A DNA stretch of 64,000 nucleotides from Rhizobium gallicum bv. gallicum R602sp (GCF_000816845.1 NZ_CP006880.1:806001-870000), one strand, 5' to 3'. Shown: positions 1 to 9,393, counted from the stretch's first letter. Notes: generated by a model not told the origin, from the letters alone. Made by a program: numbers and translations.

Positions 1-2
1 CC

Positions 3-485
3 CAGACCGCAGGGCATGAACTTCAGTCGCTCGGTGTCGGCAGATCACCACAAGACTACTTCGCGGACGCCGTCCTCCGCCACCTGTTCCTGCGCCTGTG
101 CGGGGCCGACTTGAGAACCAACACCGGCGGAGATCCAGAAACGGCATGGAAGATCCTCTATATGGGCCGCTCCGTTGCCCGTCACTGGGAGAAAGAGCGC
201 GGCAATTCGGCAGCACTAGGGGGGAAGAAAGACCGGCAGGAGGATATCGAAAGAGACAAGAGTGAACGACAACAGCTGGCACTCTCCGCACAGAATTTCG
301 TATTGAAAACTGTTGTTCGCGCTCTGGTCGATCACGCCCGTGCGTCGGATCCGGAAATCACAGATCGCCTCGAAGCGGTAATCGACGCCCGCCATGCAAG
401 GCTTGAGGGCCTCTCCGACATCGACCGCGAGTTTACCGAAAGAGCGAAAAGCTACCTGTCGCTTCTCACCACGCCATCAGATTAG
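3..485 (+). CDS. Hypothetical protein, 5' end outside the window
   Basis: The frame is open from the first bases of the window to a TAG stop, giving at least 160 residues, so the start lies upstream. A TTG at 111 exists but the open frame continues well before it, so I do not take it as the start. The visible part is hydrophilic and largely helical, with a charged stretch around GGKKDRQEDIERDKSERQQ that may be a linker or coiled coil. No signal peptide, membrane segment or known motif was recognised. It converges on the sensor kinase gene downstream. Function unknown. Confidence 0.5.
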   Translation, partial: QTAGHELQSLGVGRSPQDYFADAVLRHLFLRLCGADLRTNTGGDPETAWKILYMGRSVARHWEKERGNSAALGGKKDRQEDIERDKSERQQLALSAQNFVLKTVVRALVDHARASDPEITDRLEAVIDARHARLEGLSDIDREFTERAKSYLSLLTTPSD

Positions 486-616
486 GCGCAGTGGCGGCAC
501 AACCACAGCTCACTGCAAACGCGCACGACCGCGAATATGGATGCAGGCAGCCCGGCAGAGCGCTCCGTCCATGTAGATGCGCAGGGAACATTGCGGCAAC
601 ATTGCCTCGGCCGCGG

Positions 617-1939
617 TCACGACACCGCAGTGAACGCTAATCGTACGATCGCCCCACCGCTGGGGGACTCTGCGATCGTGATGCGGCCGCTATGGTGATC
701 CATGACCTGTTTGACCAGGTTGAGACCCAAGCCAGCACCGGAAGAACGCGGCCGTAGCCGATGAAAGGGTTCAAGCACCCGCTCGTGTTCCTCTCCCGGT
801 ATGCCGGGCCCGTTATCCTCCACTTCCACGGAGGGGCCGTTGACCCGCACGATCACCTCGTCCCCGCCATGCTCGACAGCATTCTGGATGAGATTTGTGA
901 GCGCGCGTTCTATCGAACCGGTATTGCCCATGATCATTCCGGGCTGTTGAACAAACACCTCGATGGTCTTGCCCGCCGCGATCAGCACTGGCGTCAGATC
1001 CGCCGCGACACTACGGGCGAGCGCGACCAGGTCGATCCGGTCACTCGGCGCGCCATTGTCCAATCGATGAAGATCAAGCAGTTGTTCGGATAGCGTCGCA
1101 AGCCGTGATATGTCCGGCAAGAGCGACCGCAGGCCTTTGTCGCTCGCGGTGTCGATCTTCATTCTCAAAATAGCGATCGGCGTACGCAGTTCATGAGCGG
1201 CCGACGCGATGAAGCGGTTCTGGCGATCATAACCTTCATCGAGACGGTCGAAAGCTTCATTGACAGCGCGGACGAGCGGGCCGATCTCCCGTGGAACCTT
1301 GTCTTCCGAGAGACGGAGGCCGCGGCGCCCGGCGTCGATCCGCTCTGCTTCCTCCGCAGTCTTTATGACGCCGGCCAAGGCACGCGTGATGATCATTGGC
1401 GTCACGACGACGGAGACGAGAGCCAGGGCGAGGAAAACGGCAGTCGCTACGAGATTGGATGCTATTGTGATGAGCGCTGTGAAGGGTTGGACCCGACCAT
1501 GCGCAATGATCTTCATATCGCCAGCGGGGCCGGATTCCCGTCGAACGAGGGCGGAAAGGGTAAAGGGATCGAACTGCCCGCGCATGTCTGCCGAAGACAG
1601 TTTGTCGAGGTGGGGAACGAGAGGAGCGTACTCCGCCGGCACCTGGCCGAAGGCAACCACACTGTCGTCGCTAAGCCGGGCCGCGAACCAGAGATCCGGC
1701 GACTCCTCTCGAAGCTTCGCCAGCTCGGGCGTCACTTCCACTATTGGTGCTCCAGCCGCATCCCGAACGATTGAGTTTGCCGCGACTTTTACGACGGCCT
1801 CCTCGACATACATCCCGTCAAGAGACGAATTTACGAAAAAGATAATGAAGCCGATGGCGGCGGCCGCGACCGTCAGAAACTGGAGGATCAGCTGCCTTGC
1901 AACGAGGCGCGTCTTCAATGATGGCTGACAGCGCTTCAA
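617..1939 (-). CDS. Two-component sensor histidine kinase (EnvZ/QseC-like)
   Basis: An inner-membrane sensor kinase of 440 residues. Transmembrane segments lie at about 16-36 and 157-182, enclosing a periplasmic sensor region of roughly 120 residues. A HAMP-like linker follows, then the dimerisation box with the phospho-acceptor His249 in AAHELRTP, and an ATPase domain with N-box (NLIQNAVEHGG), G1 box (VEDNGPGIP) and G2 box (GAGLGLNLV). It would autophosphorylate and pass phosphate to the response regulator encoded just upstream. The start is TTG at 1939, whose last two bases are shared with the TGA stop of that regulator, so the genes are translationally coupled. The stimulus cannot be read from the sequence. 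Confidence 0.9.
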   Translation of the reverse strand: MKRCQPSLKTRLVARQLILQFLTVAAAAIGFIIFFVNSSLDGMYVEEAVVKVAANSIVRDAAGAPIVEVTPELAKLREESPDLWFAARLSDDSVVAFGQVPAEYAPLVPHLDKLSSADMRGQFDPFTLSALVRRESGPAGDMKIIAHGRVQPFTALITIASNLVATAVFLALALVSVVVTPMIITRALAGVIKTAEEAERIDAGRRGLRLSEDKVPREIGPLVRAVNEAFDRLDEGYDRQNRFIASAAHELRTPIAILRMKIDTASDKGLRSLLPDISRLATLSEQLLDLHRLDNGAPSDRIDLVALARSVAADLTPVLIAAGKTIEVFVQQPGMIMGNTGSIERALTNLIQNAVEHGGDEVIVRVNGPSVEVEDNGPGIPGEEHERVLEPFHRLRPRSSGAGLGLNLVKQVMDHHSGRITIAESPSGGAIVRLAFTAVS

Positions 1940-2610
1940 TCCTGTGCCCTGAGCAAATAGCCCACTCCTCTGACCGTATGAATCTCGACGCCGGCACCAG
2001 CTTCGCTGAATTTTCGACGCAAGCGTGAGATGTGGGAATCGAGTGTGTTCGACTGGATAGCGTCGTCGAAGCCGTAGACTGCTTCCTCGATCGTCTCGCG
2101 CAGGACAACGCGCCCGCGACGCCGAATCAACGCAGTGAGTACTGCAACTTCACGCCTTTGCAGTACCAACTGCGTTCCGTGAACCCGTGCTTCGCCAAAG
2201 GCCATGTCGAATACGAGGTCACCGACGACGATCTCGTCTGGTGCAAGTTCGTTCGGGCGGCGCTGCACGGCCCGGATGCGAGCAAGCATTTCCGCCAGGT
2301 CGAAAGGCTTCACCAGGTAATCGTCGGCACCATCGTCGAGCCCGGCTACTCGGTCGGTCAACTCCCCACGGGCGCTTAAGACGATGATCGGCACGCCCGG
2401 ATTGTCTGCCCGCAGCTGCGGAATAAGGCTGAGGCCGTCGCCGTCAGGGAGTGTACGATCAAGCAGAACGAGCTCGTGCAGGTGCGACCGGGATGCTTCA
2501 CTGGCAAGCGAAATGCTAGTCACCCAGTCGACCACGAAGCGATCGCGTTCGAGGGCGCCGCGCATTGCTTTGGCGAACTCCACCTCGTCCTCGACCAGAA
2601 GTATCCTCAT
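1936..2610 (-). CDS. OmpR/PhoB-family response regulator
   Basis: A 224-residue DNA-binding response regulator. The receiver domain (1-120) carries the acidic pocket (E7, D8), phospho-acceptor Asp51 in LLDRTLPDG and Lys101 in LVKPFD. A winged-helix output domain fills the C-terminus, ending in LDSHISRLRRKF and VRGVGYLL. I start it at the ATG at 2610 because the receiver fold begins at MRILLVEDE; the frame stays open for another 168 codons upstream, but that stretch is Arg/Ser-rich and unlike any receiver. It is the first gene of the pair with the histidine kinase and overlaps it by four bases. Targets are unknown. Confidence 0.9.
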   Translation of the reverse strand: MRILLVEDEVEFAKAMRGALERDRFVVDWVTSISLASEASRSHLHELVLLDRTLPDGDGLSLIPQLRADNPGVPIIVLSARGELTDRVAGLDDGADDYLVKPFDLAEMLARIRAVQRRPNELAPDEIVVGDLVFDMAFGEARVHGTQLVLQRREVAVLTALIRRRGRVVLRETIEEAVYGFDDAIQSNTLDSHISRLRRKFSEAGAGVEIHTVRGVGYLLRAQD

Positions 2611-2917
2611 GCTAGTGCTCCCGCAAAGTGGGAAGGTGCGCCTTAATCCGCGAAGAGCCCCTCTTGCCACCGAGTTGTAGCTTTCTAATACCGATACGCC
2701 GCATTTTCCCTGATTTGCCCAGATTTGACACGTATCTGGGGGCTTCGACGGAAAGCTGAGATGACGATCTTCGCCGCAGCCGCCATGGCCGTCGACCTGG
2801 AGCGTACGCGAAAGCCGGCAGGTGCTCACACGGTCGCTCGGCCTTACGGTCGGGCGCGTAGATGGGCGACGGCGGGGCGGATCAGGGCGCTTCCCGGGTT
2901 TCAGAGATCGGAGTTGG
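2611..2917. other. Intergenic region, no gene recognised
   Basis: This 307-base stretch lies upstream of the response regulator and beyond the 3' end of the next gene on the same strand. It should hold the promoter of the two-component pair. I see no convincing operator, terminator hairpin or coding frame. Confidence 0.4.
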
Positions 2918-4042
2918 CTACGCTGAGTGGGACAGATGCTGGCGATGACCCGTTTCAGCGGCCTGTGTGATCGCCTCGAGCACCCGGTGACGGTCGAGCG
3001 CGACCGCGAAGTCCGGCGCATCGGCGGTTCCATCGCGGAGGTCGGCGGCGAACTGGGCGTAGAGGCGGGCGACACCAGCCGCGGGTGCGTCGAGTTGCAG
3101 GTCGGGAGCCGCATATGCGGGCGGGACCTGTAGCCGCTGGACAGGCTCGCTGCCGCGGCGCAAAGTGATGGTCACATCGCCGAAGTGGATGTAGCCCGAT
3201 GCCGTCTCGACGCGCAGACTGCCTTCGGTGCCTTGGATCTCCCACACCATCGCCGAGCCGGCGGACTGCCCGGCACTGTAGTGCAGCGAAGTGACGATCC
3301 CGCCTTCGAGAACGCCGGCGACGACGATCTCGTCCGGCGCGTCCTTCGGGAGGGACGTGCCATCCGAGAGGCGGACACCGTCGCCTCGCTGATTGGCGAC
3401 GACGGCGGACAGGCTCTCAAATGCGCCGAGTACGTGCGCGAGCGGTTGGAGCGCGTGGCCGAGCATGATGCTTTGAAGCGTGGCGCCATTCTCTGCGCGA
3501 GCCATGTACTCGAACGGCGGGTCATATCGGCCGACCCACATGGCGTCGGTCAAATGCGCTCGGATGCTCGTGCTGAGCGGCATGCCGATCACGCCCTGCT
3601 GGATGAGGTCGCGAAGGTAACGGATCGGCGGGTGCAGGCCGCCCTGCAACCCGATGACCGTCTTGAGCTGCCGTTCGCGGGCAAGCCCCCCTAGCGCTTC
3701 GGCTTCCAATAGGTTTCGCGCGAGCGGCCATTCGCAATAGACCATCTTGCCCGCGGCGAGCGCGTCAGAAACGATCTGCTTGTGCTCCGGCACCTTAACC
3801 GCAACCACCACCAAGTCGACCTCCGGCCGCAGGACCAGCGCCTGGTGTGTGTCAAAGGCAAGATCGGCGCCTAGTCGGCTAGCGGTCGCGTTCGCACTCT
3901 CTATACGAGTCGTGCTGACAGCGCGGATCTGGAACGCATCGAGCGCCCGCAGCGCCGGGGCGTGAGCAATTCCGCCCCAGCCTCGATCAGCACTGGCGCC
4001 GACGATGCCAACGCCGATCCGGGTGTTTGCTGAATTTGTCAT
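2918..4042 (-). CDS. Gal80-like Gfo/Idh/MocA-family protein
   Basis: A 374-residue protein with an N-terminal Rossmann fold (GVGIVGASADRGWGG) and a C-terminal alpha/beta domain, as in Gfo/Idh/MocA NAD(P)-dependent sugar dehydrogenases. The signature EKP, whose lysine is catalytic in true dehydrogenases, reads E-W-P at 104-106. The following GLQGG and LRDLIQQGVIG segments resemble the Gal80 subgroup. It may therefore bind a nucleotide without being a standard dehydrogenase. The start at 4042 is chosen because an AGGAG lies just upstream; an extension to 4144 is possible but adds 34 unrelated residues. It is the last gene of a same-strand series with an alpha/beta hydrolase, an aldo/keto reductase and a second Gal80-like protein. 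Confidence 0.8.
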   Translation of the reverse strand: MTNSANTRIGVGIVGASADRGWGGIAHAPALRALDAFQIRAVSTTRIESANATASRLGADLAFDTHQALVLRPEVDLVVVAVKVPEHKQIVSDALAAGKMVYCEWPLARNLLEAEALGGLARERQLKTVIGLQGGLHPPIRYLRDLIQQGVIGMPLSTSIRAHLTDAMWVGRYDPPFEYMARAENGATLQSIMLGHALQPLAHVLGAFESLSAVVANQRGDGVRLSDGTSLPKDAPDEIVVAGVLEGGIVTSLHYSAGQSAGSAMVWEIQGTEGSLRVETASGYIHFGDVTITLRRGSEPVQRLQVPPAYAAPDLQLDAPAAGVARLYAQFAADLRDGTADAPDFAVALDRHRVLEAITQAAETGHRQHLSHSA

Positions 4043-4204
4043 GTAGGCGTGCTCCTGTCTGGTGCAACCCGGGCAATGCTCGCCGTGCTGCTTCACCATG
4101 GTTTCGTTTCCGGACAAATGCTTGGGCGCATAGCGGGTGACCAATCATTGCCGTTCGCGTTGCGGCTGCGTGGGTTTGAGCCCAAGTAAGGCAAACGCAG
4201 GTAA

Positions 4205-4927
4205 TTAAACGTGAGTCCAATGGGCCTCGAGTTCGCGCGCGACATCGGCCGGACGCTCTATCATCGGCCAATGTGAGCTGCGCAGCTTCACGACGGCGCG
4301 TGCGCGTGTGGCATTGCCGAGCTCGTCGGCGAAGCGGTGCGGCAAAAACGGATCGTCCAGGCCCCAGATCACCAGCGCTGGCGCGGTCATGCTGCTCAAA
4401 CCCGGCTTCCACTCCGCGCCGACCTCGATTGCGGAACGGTAAAGTGCGAGAATGCTTGCCCGCATAGTGGCATCGAGATGCCGAACCGATTCATCCGCTG
4501 CATCTCGCGGCATCTGCGCCTCGACGAGCTTCGCCGCAAATTCCTCGAGGTCGAGGTCCTTCATCCATTGCTCGCCTTCACCTGGCGTCTGCCAGATCTT
4601 GGCGAGATAGTGCCATGGGTATTCTGGATCGATGGGCCCGCTGATTCCGGTCCAGGTTCGCACCAGATCGGGGCGGACCGACGCGAGGCGCCCTGTCAGC
4701 AGGCAGCCCCAGTCATGACCGACCAGGTCCACGGGTTCGCCGATCTGCTCGACCTGCTTGATCAACCAGTCGAGATACTCCTCCTTGGTCGAGGCGAAGC
4801 CTGACGGCAGCGGCGTGCCAAAGCCCGGGAGATCAAGCGCGACGATATCGGTGCGCGCCAGATGTGAGCGAACGGGATCCCAAAGGCGATGGGTGTCAGG
4901 AACACCGTGAACGAGGACTGCCGGCAT
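4205..4927 (-). CDS. Alpha/beta-fold hydrolase with Asp nucleophile (epoxide hydrolase/dehalogenase type)
   Basis: A 240-residue alpha/beta hydrolase. The oxyanion-hole motif HGVPDTHRLW lies near the N-terminus. The nucleophile elbow reads GHDWG, with aspartate in place of serine, as in epoxide hydrolases and haloalkane dehalogenases. The acid is probably in WGLDDPFLP and the catalytic histidine in SSHWPMIERP near the C-terminus. The substrate cannot be told. The start at 4927 is chosen because AAGGAGAT precedes it and the fold begins directly with AVLVHGVP; an upstream extension looks non-homologous. It sits between the two Gal80-like genes with the aldo/keto reductase, all on the same strand. 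Confidence 0.8.
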   Translation of the reverse strand: MPAVLVHGVPDTHRLWDPVRSHLARTDIVALDLPGFGTPLPSGFASTKEEYLDWLIKQVEQIGEPVDLVGHDWGCLLTGRLASVRPDLVRTWTGISGPIDPEYPWHYLAKIWQTPGEGEQWMKDLDLEEFAAKLVEAQMPRDAADESVRHLDATMRASILALYRSAIEVGAEWKPGLSSMTAPALVIWGLDDPFLPHRFADELGNATRARAVVKLRSSHWPMIERPADVARELEAHWTHV

Positions 4928-5066
4928 GAATATCTCCTTGTGAGCGATGTGTGGAAGATAATCGCCTCTATCGCGTTGCAGTAGCTGGCAGACATGGAAC
5001 ATGGGGTTGCAGTTTGAGGAACCCAGGCGAACGACGGCCATATATCCTGCAATGATCAGGTAATGA

Positions 5067-6083
5067 TTACGAACTGCGATTGCTCGGCGCATTCAGAAGC
5101 CAGCCCGGATACTCGATCGGCAGGTGGCTGGCGGAATCGAGTCGTGCCATGTCGTCCGGGTCAAGCTGGACCTCTGTGGCCTGAACGTTTTCGCGCAGCT
5201 GCTCGACCCGTTTGGCGCCGATGATGACGGTCGACACTACCGGTTGTTTGAGGAGCCACGCGATCGCGACCTGCGCGGAACTGCGATCATGCTTGCAGGC
5301 AACGTCCTTGAGGACGCGGATCAGCGGCTCACCCCGGACGCGGTCGATCGGCGGGAAGTCGAGCTCGGTCTGCCGCGCGCCTTCGGGATGTCCGCCGTCG
5401 GCGTACTTTCCGGTCAGATAGCCGCCGGCGAGCGGGCTCCATACCATCAAACCCACCTGCTCGGAGGCGAGGAGTGGCACGATCTCGCGCTCCACGTCCC
5501 GGCCGACGAGCGTGTAATAAGCCTGCAGCGAGGTGATCGGCGCCAGATTTCGCGCGCGCGTAATGCCGATCGCCTTCATGATCTGCCAGGCGGCCCAGTT
5601 TGAAAGCCCGATGTAGCGGACATCGCCTGCACGAACCAGGGTGTCGAGCGCCTCCAGCGTTTCCTCCATCGGGGTCGCCGGGTCGAAGGCATGAATCTGG
5701 TAGAGATCGATATGGTCGAGCCCCAACCGGCGCAGACTGGCGCGGCACTCGCTCAGGATGTGAAGCCGAGACGCGCCGCCTCGGTTCGGTCCATCGCCCA
5801 TGGACGACGCCACCTTCGTCGCAACAACCACATCGTCCCGCGCCACACCCAAATTTTTGAGTGATCGACCCAGGATCTCCTCGCTTCGGCCATGCGCATA
5901 GATGTTGGCCGTATCGAAGAGGTTGACGCCCCCATCCAGCGCGGCGCCGATCAGCGTATCCGCATCGTCCTGCCCCAGTTTTCCGACCTGTCCCCACAGA
6001 CCGTCCGATCCACCGAAGGTCATCGCACCGAAGCAGAGCTCGGACACGAACAGTCCGCTGCTGCCAAGCTTGCGCAATCGCAT
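5067..6083 (-). CDS. Aldo/keto reductase
   Basis: A 338-residue NADPH-dependent aldo/keto reductase with a (beta/alpha)8 barrel. Recognisable elements are RKLGSSGLFVSELCFGAMTFGG at the start (split here: RKLGSSGLFV, then SELCFGAMTFGG), the catalytic Asp and Tyr in FDTANIYAHGRSEE, the Lys in VVATKV, HIDLYQIHAFDP, and the cofactor region TVIIGAKRVEQLREN. It reduces aldehydes or ketones to alcohols; the natural substrate is unknown. An AGGAGAT lies before the ATG at 6083. It is flanked by Gal80-like genes in the same direction, which suggests a shared small-molecule or sugar-derived substrate, though that is inference. Confidence 0.88.
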   Translation of the reverse strand: MRLRKLGSSGLFVSELCFGAMTFGGSDGLWGQVGKLGQDDADTLIGAALDGGVNLFDTANIYAHGRSEEILGRSLKNLGVARDDVVVATKVASSMGDGPNRGGASRLHILSECRASLRRLGLDHIDLYQIHAFDPATPMEETLEALDTLVRAGDVRYIGLSNWAAWQIMKAIGITRARNLAPITSLQAYYTLVGRDVEREIVPLLASEQVGLMVWSPLAGGYLTGKYADGGHPEGARQTELDFPPIDRVRGEPLIRVLKDVACKHDRSSAQVAIAWLLKQPVVSTVIIGAKRVEQLRENVQATEVQLDPDDMARLDSASHLPIEYPGWLLNAPSNRSS

Positions 6084-6150
6084 ACCACATCTCCTTGTCT
6101 TGATGGCCCGGCGCGTAGAACGTGACGCCGGGTCCCGTTTAATGATCAGG

Positions 6151-7254
6151 TCAGCCGAGATCGCGCTGCCGCTCGCCCGTTCGGGCTGCGCGCTCCACCG
6201 CAGCAACCAAGCGGCTGTTGCGAAGCGCGTGATCGAATCCCGGCGTCTTGTAAGTGCCTGCGATCAGGTCACGCGCGAGCGAGGCGTAGACTTCCCCGAC
6301 GTTGATCGCAGCGCCTGCCCAGAAGTCCGCGGCGGTCGGGCCGACACCTGTCGCGATCGGTGCGTCGGGTGGTGTGAATGCGACGGTCGCCGTGAGGCTG
6401 AGATCGCCGACCTGTGCGCCGGCGAGGTGATTGCCGGTCAGGGTCAGCCGCCCCTCGCTTCCCCGAATCTCGAAAGTGAAGCGTGCGTCTCCGGCCGGAA
6501 CGCCGGCGAGCACCTGGACCGACACCGGCGCTCCGCTCGCTGTCTTGGCGATCAGGTCGAGATGGTCCGGGATCTCGCGGGCCGAAATCTCCCTGGTATC
6601 GACGACCTCGATCTCCGGCCAGAGGAGCGCGACGCGAGCGTCGACCTCGGTGATGTTGCCCAAAACCGCTTCGATCACGTCGAGGACATGGGCGCTCGTG
6701 ATCGTCATGAAACTCGCGCCCGACGCGGCCTTGTTGAAATAGTCATAATTGCTCGTCGTCTGGGGCCCGTAACCGAACGTCGTCGCGTCGACGCGGGCCG
6801 ACAGAAGACGCCCAAGCTTGCCGGACGTGACCAGCTCCGCGGCGCGGCGCACAGCCGGATTGTGGCGGCCCTGCAATCCGATCGCGGTATGAAGCGACTT
6901 GGACGCGGCTGCCATTGCCTCGGTTTCCGCTAAGGTCGATCCGAGCGGTGACTCTGAATAGACCGCCTTGCCCGCTTTCAGCGCTGCCATTACCAGGTCA
7001 TAGTGCGCCGGAACCTTCACGGCGACGGTTACGACGTCGATGCCGTCGTCGCGAATGAGCTCATAGGGATCGGCGTACCAACGTTCGGCGCCGAACGCCT
7101 CGGCCGCAGCCCTCGCGCTATCTTCCCGGCGTGTAGCCACGCCTGCCAGCACCAGCGATGGCTGCGCCGCAAGCGCCGGGACGTGTGATGCGCCAGCCCA
7201 GCTCGCCTGCGTATCCGCGCCGATGATCCCGACACGAAACTTCCTGTCTGTCAT
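6151..7254 (-). CDS. Gal80-like Gfo/Idh/MocA-family protein (second copy)
   Basis: A 367-residue Rossmann-fold protein (FRVGIIGADTQASWAG) related to the Gfo/Idh/MocA family and to the protein at 2918-4042. The catalytic EKP motif is degenerate again: residues 101-103 read E-S-P. The GLQGRHNPAVRRAAELV segment is shared with Gal80-type members. This makes a role as NAD(P)-bound sensor or as an atypical dehydrogenase more likely than classic sugar oxidation. The ATG at 7254 has GGGAG upstream. It is the first gene after the LysR gene in this same-strand series, and a candidate operator lies just upstream. Confidence 0.8.
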   Translation of the reverse strand: MTDRKFRVGIIGADTQASWAGASHVPALAAQPSLVLAGVATRREDSARAAAEAFGAERWYADPYELIRDDGIDVVTVAVKVPAHYDLVMAALKAGKAVYSESPLGSTLAETEAMAAASKSLHTAIGLQGRHNPAVRRAAELVTSGKLGRLLSARVDATTFGYGPQTTSNYDYFNKAASGASFMTITSAHVLDVIEAVLGNITEVDARVALLWPEIEVVDTREISAREIPDHLDLIAKTASGAPVSVQVLAGVPAGDARFTFEIRGSEGRLTLTGNHLAGAQVGDLSLTATVAFTPPDAPIATGVGPTAADFWAGAAINVGEVYASLARDLIAGTYKTPGFDHALRNSRLVAAVERAARTGERQRDLG

Positions 7255-7324
7255 GATTATGCTCCCGCATTGATATTCGAGCGCTCATTGGCGCTGTCGC
7301 CGGGCATTTAAACGGGCGGGATCG

Positions 7325-7342
7325 ATATCTTGAAATCGATAT
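7325..7342. promoter_or_regulatory. Possible LysR-type operator
   Basis: An inverted repeat ATATC-N8-GATAT sits about 70 bases upstream of the Gal80-like gene and just past the LysR gene. A further GATAT follows shortly after. It could be the site of the adjacent LysR regulator. The arms are short and AT-rich, so a chance match is possible. Confidence 0.25.
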
Positions 7343-7392
7343 GTGATATGCATCATCATCCATCGCATGGATGACTAGCCGTGAGGCCTGCC

Positions 7393-8352
7393 TCAGTAAT
7401 ATTGCAGTCGGAGGTCGGCGCAGACCTGTTCAGAGCCTTGCCACACGTGCGGGAAGGCGCCGGTAAGGCAGCTGCGGAGCCAGCGCTGTGCCGGATGCGC
7501 GTCATTGCGGCGATGCCAGTTCAGGACGAACGGAACGGGATTCAGCCGCAGCGGAAAGTCCCGCACCGTGAGCTGCTCCGAACAACCCGATCGCCTGACG
7601 ACGCTCTCGAGAACGGTTGCCACCATGTTGGAAGCGGCGACGAGTTCCGGCGCGCTCGCCATATGCTGAACCGTGACTGCGACCCGGCGCTTCAGGCCCT
7701 TGGTGGCGAGCGCGGCGTCGGCCACGTCCAGCCCTTCGTTCTCCGGCGAGACCAGGATGTGTGGCATTGCCAGAAACTGTTCCATGTCGAACGGCTGGTT
7801 TGCCGCAGGATGGTCTCTGCGCAGGATGCACACGAAGCGATCCTGAAACAAACGGGCGCTCAGGATTCGGCCGGTCTCGACCGGCGGAATTCCGACCGCC
7901 ATGTCAACCTCGCCGGCGTCCAGCATGCGCGTGGCCTCGTCCCGGCTCCCATAGTCGCGAACCCGAAGGTCAACGAACGGCGCCCGGTCGGCGAGGATCC
8001 GGATCAGAGGCGGAAGAACCACGCTTTCGGTATGCCCCGAGAGCCCCAGCGAGAACGTCATCGCCGCAGCAGATGGATCGAACTCTTGGGTGAATTCCAG
8101 CGTTTGCTGAATGTTGCGCAGTGCCAGCGAGATCGGCTCCGCCAATTCCAGCGCGCGTGGCGTGGGCTGGAGGCCGTTGGGTCCCCTGACGAACAATTCG
8201 TCCCGCAGCAATCCCCGCAGACGACTGAGGGCGGCGCTCATTGCTGGTTGCGTGCGTCCGATACGTTGGCCGGCACGCGTGACGTTTCGCTCGGCGATCA
8301 ACGCGTCGAGCGCCACGAGCAAGTTTAGGTCGATGCCGTGCAAATCCATCAT
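7393..8352 (-). CDS. LysR-family transcriptional regulator
   Basis: A 319-residue LysR-type regulator. The N-terminal winged helix-turn-helix reads DLNLLVALDALIAERNVT then AGQRIGRTQPAMSAALSRLR; the rest is a periplasmic-binding-like effector domain. It resembles the NodD/NahR/LinR subgroup in beginning with HGIDLNLL, but no inducer can be assigned. It lies between a quinone oxidoreductase gene and the Gal80-like / aldo-keto reductase genes, all on the same strand, and probably controls one or both. Confidence 0.88.
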   Translation of the reverse strand: MMDLHGIDLNLLVALDALIAERNVTRAGQRIGRTQPAMSAALSRLRGLLRDELFVRGPNGLQPTPRALELAEPISLALRNIQQTLEFTQEFDPSAAAMTFSLGLSGHTESVVLPPLIRILADRAPFVDLRVRDYGSRDEATRMLDAGEVDMAVGIPPVETGRILSARLFQDRFVCILRRDHPAANQPFDMEQFLAMPHILVSPENEGLDVADAALATKGLKRRVAVTVQHMASAPELVAASNMVATVLESVVRRSGCSEQLTVRDFPLRLNPVPFVLNWHRRNDAHPAQRWLRSCLTGAFPHVWQGSEQVCADLRLQYY

Positions 8353-8401
8353 GTGGATATATATTCGAATGTGTTATCAGCGACAAGCATGGCGCTGCCC
8401 G

Positions 8402-9358
8402 TCAGACGGTCAAGACGGGAAGACCCGTCAGTCGCCGGCTCTCCATGTCGGCGTGCGCTGCACCGATCTGGTCGAAGCGATAGCGGACGGCTTCGAGGTC
8501 GCTGAAAAGATCTCCCCGAACGGCATCCCAGAGCTGTTCCGTAGCGCCCGCGACGGTTCCGCCATGCACATACTGCGGGGTTCCGCCGGCACGGATCTGG
8601 ATGCCGCGCGACGCGATCTGATCGGTCGCTGCCGTAGGCTGCCCCGACGCAGCGCCGATCGCCGCGATCACGCCGCCATCGCGCACGGCGGCAACGACCA
8701 CTGGAAAGGTCGCTTTCCCGACAAAGTCATAGACCACATCGACACCGGCCTGCGCGATCGCGCGGATCTTGGTGGACAGCTCCGGGTCGCTTGCGAGGAA
8801 CGCGTGGGTCGCGCCCGCCTCGACTTTGGCGAGCTTCTCATCCGTCCCGGCCACGCCGATCACCGTCGCGCCGAGCGCTCGTGCCCAACGCGAAAGAATT
8901 GAACCGACACTGCCCGATGCGCCGAGCACGAGGATGACTTCGCCGGCGGTGATCCGGTGCAGCGCATACAACCCCATCCACGCGGTCAGGCCCTTCGCCA
9001 GGAACGTTGCCGCGACCTCGTTGGAGATGTCATGGGGCAGCCGAACCAGATTCTCTGCGGGTTTCAGTGACGCGGTGGCATAGGCCCCCTCGACGAAGAA
9101 ATAAGCGGCGCGGTCGCCCCGTTCGAACCCCTTCACGCCCGGTCCGACAGCGTCGATCACGCCCGCCGCCTCGAAGCCCGGCGTGGCGGGCAGGCGCATC
9201 GGGAAGTGCCCCGTGCGCACCATCACGTCGACATAGTTGATGCCGATAGCATCCTGGACAAGTCGTACCTGACCCGTCCCGGGTGATCCGACGTCCGTCT
9301 CGACGATCTTGAGGACGGCGGGCGTGCCGATCGACTGCATTTCGACTTTTCTGGCCAT
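8402..9358 (-). CDS. Quinone oxidoreductase, zeta-crystallin type (MDR superfamily)
   Basis: A 318-residue medium-chain dehydrogenase/reductase without the cysteine zinc ligands, so of the NADPH:quinone oxidoreductase type. It has the GroES-like N-terminal domain (PGFEAAGVIDAVG), the nucleotide-binding motif LGASGSVGSILSRWA and a GGVIAAIGAASGQP stretch. Such enzymes reduce quinones, enones or other electrophiles. The start at 9358 (MARKVEM) fits the paralog at 12406-13359, which starts at the same point; an ATG six bases upstream is the alternative. By eye about two thirds of residues match that paralog. It follows the pirin gene closely. Confidence 0.85.
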   Translation of the reverse strand: MARKVEMQSIGTPAVLKIVETDVGSPGTGQVRLVQDAIGINYVDVMVRTGHFPMRLPATPGFEAAGVIDAVGPGVKGFERGDRAAYFFVEGAYATASLKPAENLVRLPHDISNEVAATFLAKGLTAWMGLYALHRITAGEVILVLGASGSVGSILSRWARALGATVIGVAGTDEKLAKVEAGATHAFLASDPELSTKIRAIAQAGVDVVYDFVGKATFPVVVAAVRDGGVIAAIGAASGQPTAATDQIASRGIQIRAGGTPQYVHGGTVAGATEQLWDAVRGDLFSDLEAVRYRFDQIGAAHADMESRRLTGLPVLTV

Positions 9359-9393
9359 AACCATTTCCCTCGGATGTTGCCGGACAACGATCT

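Noticed and set aside
2611..3114. An extended N-terminus of the response regulator
   Set aside because: The extra 168 residues are Ser/Arg-rich and unlike any receiver-domain extension; the receiver fold starts at the internal ATG at 2610.
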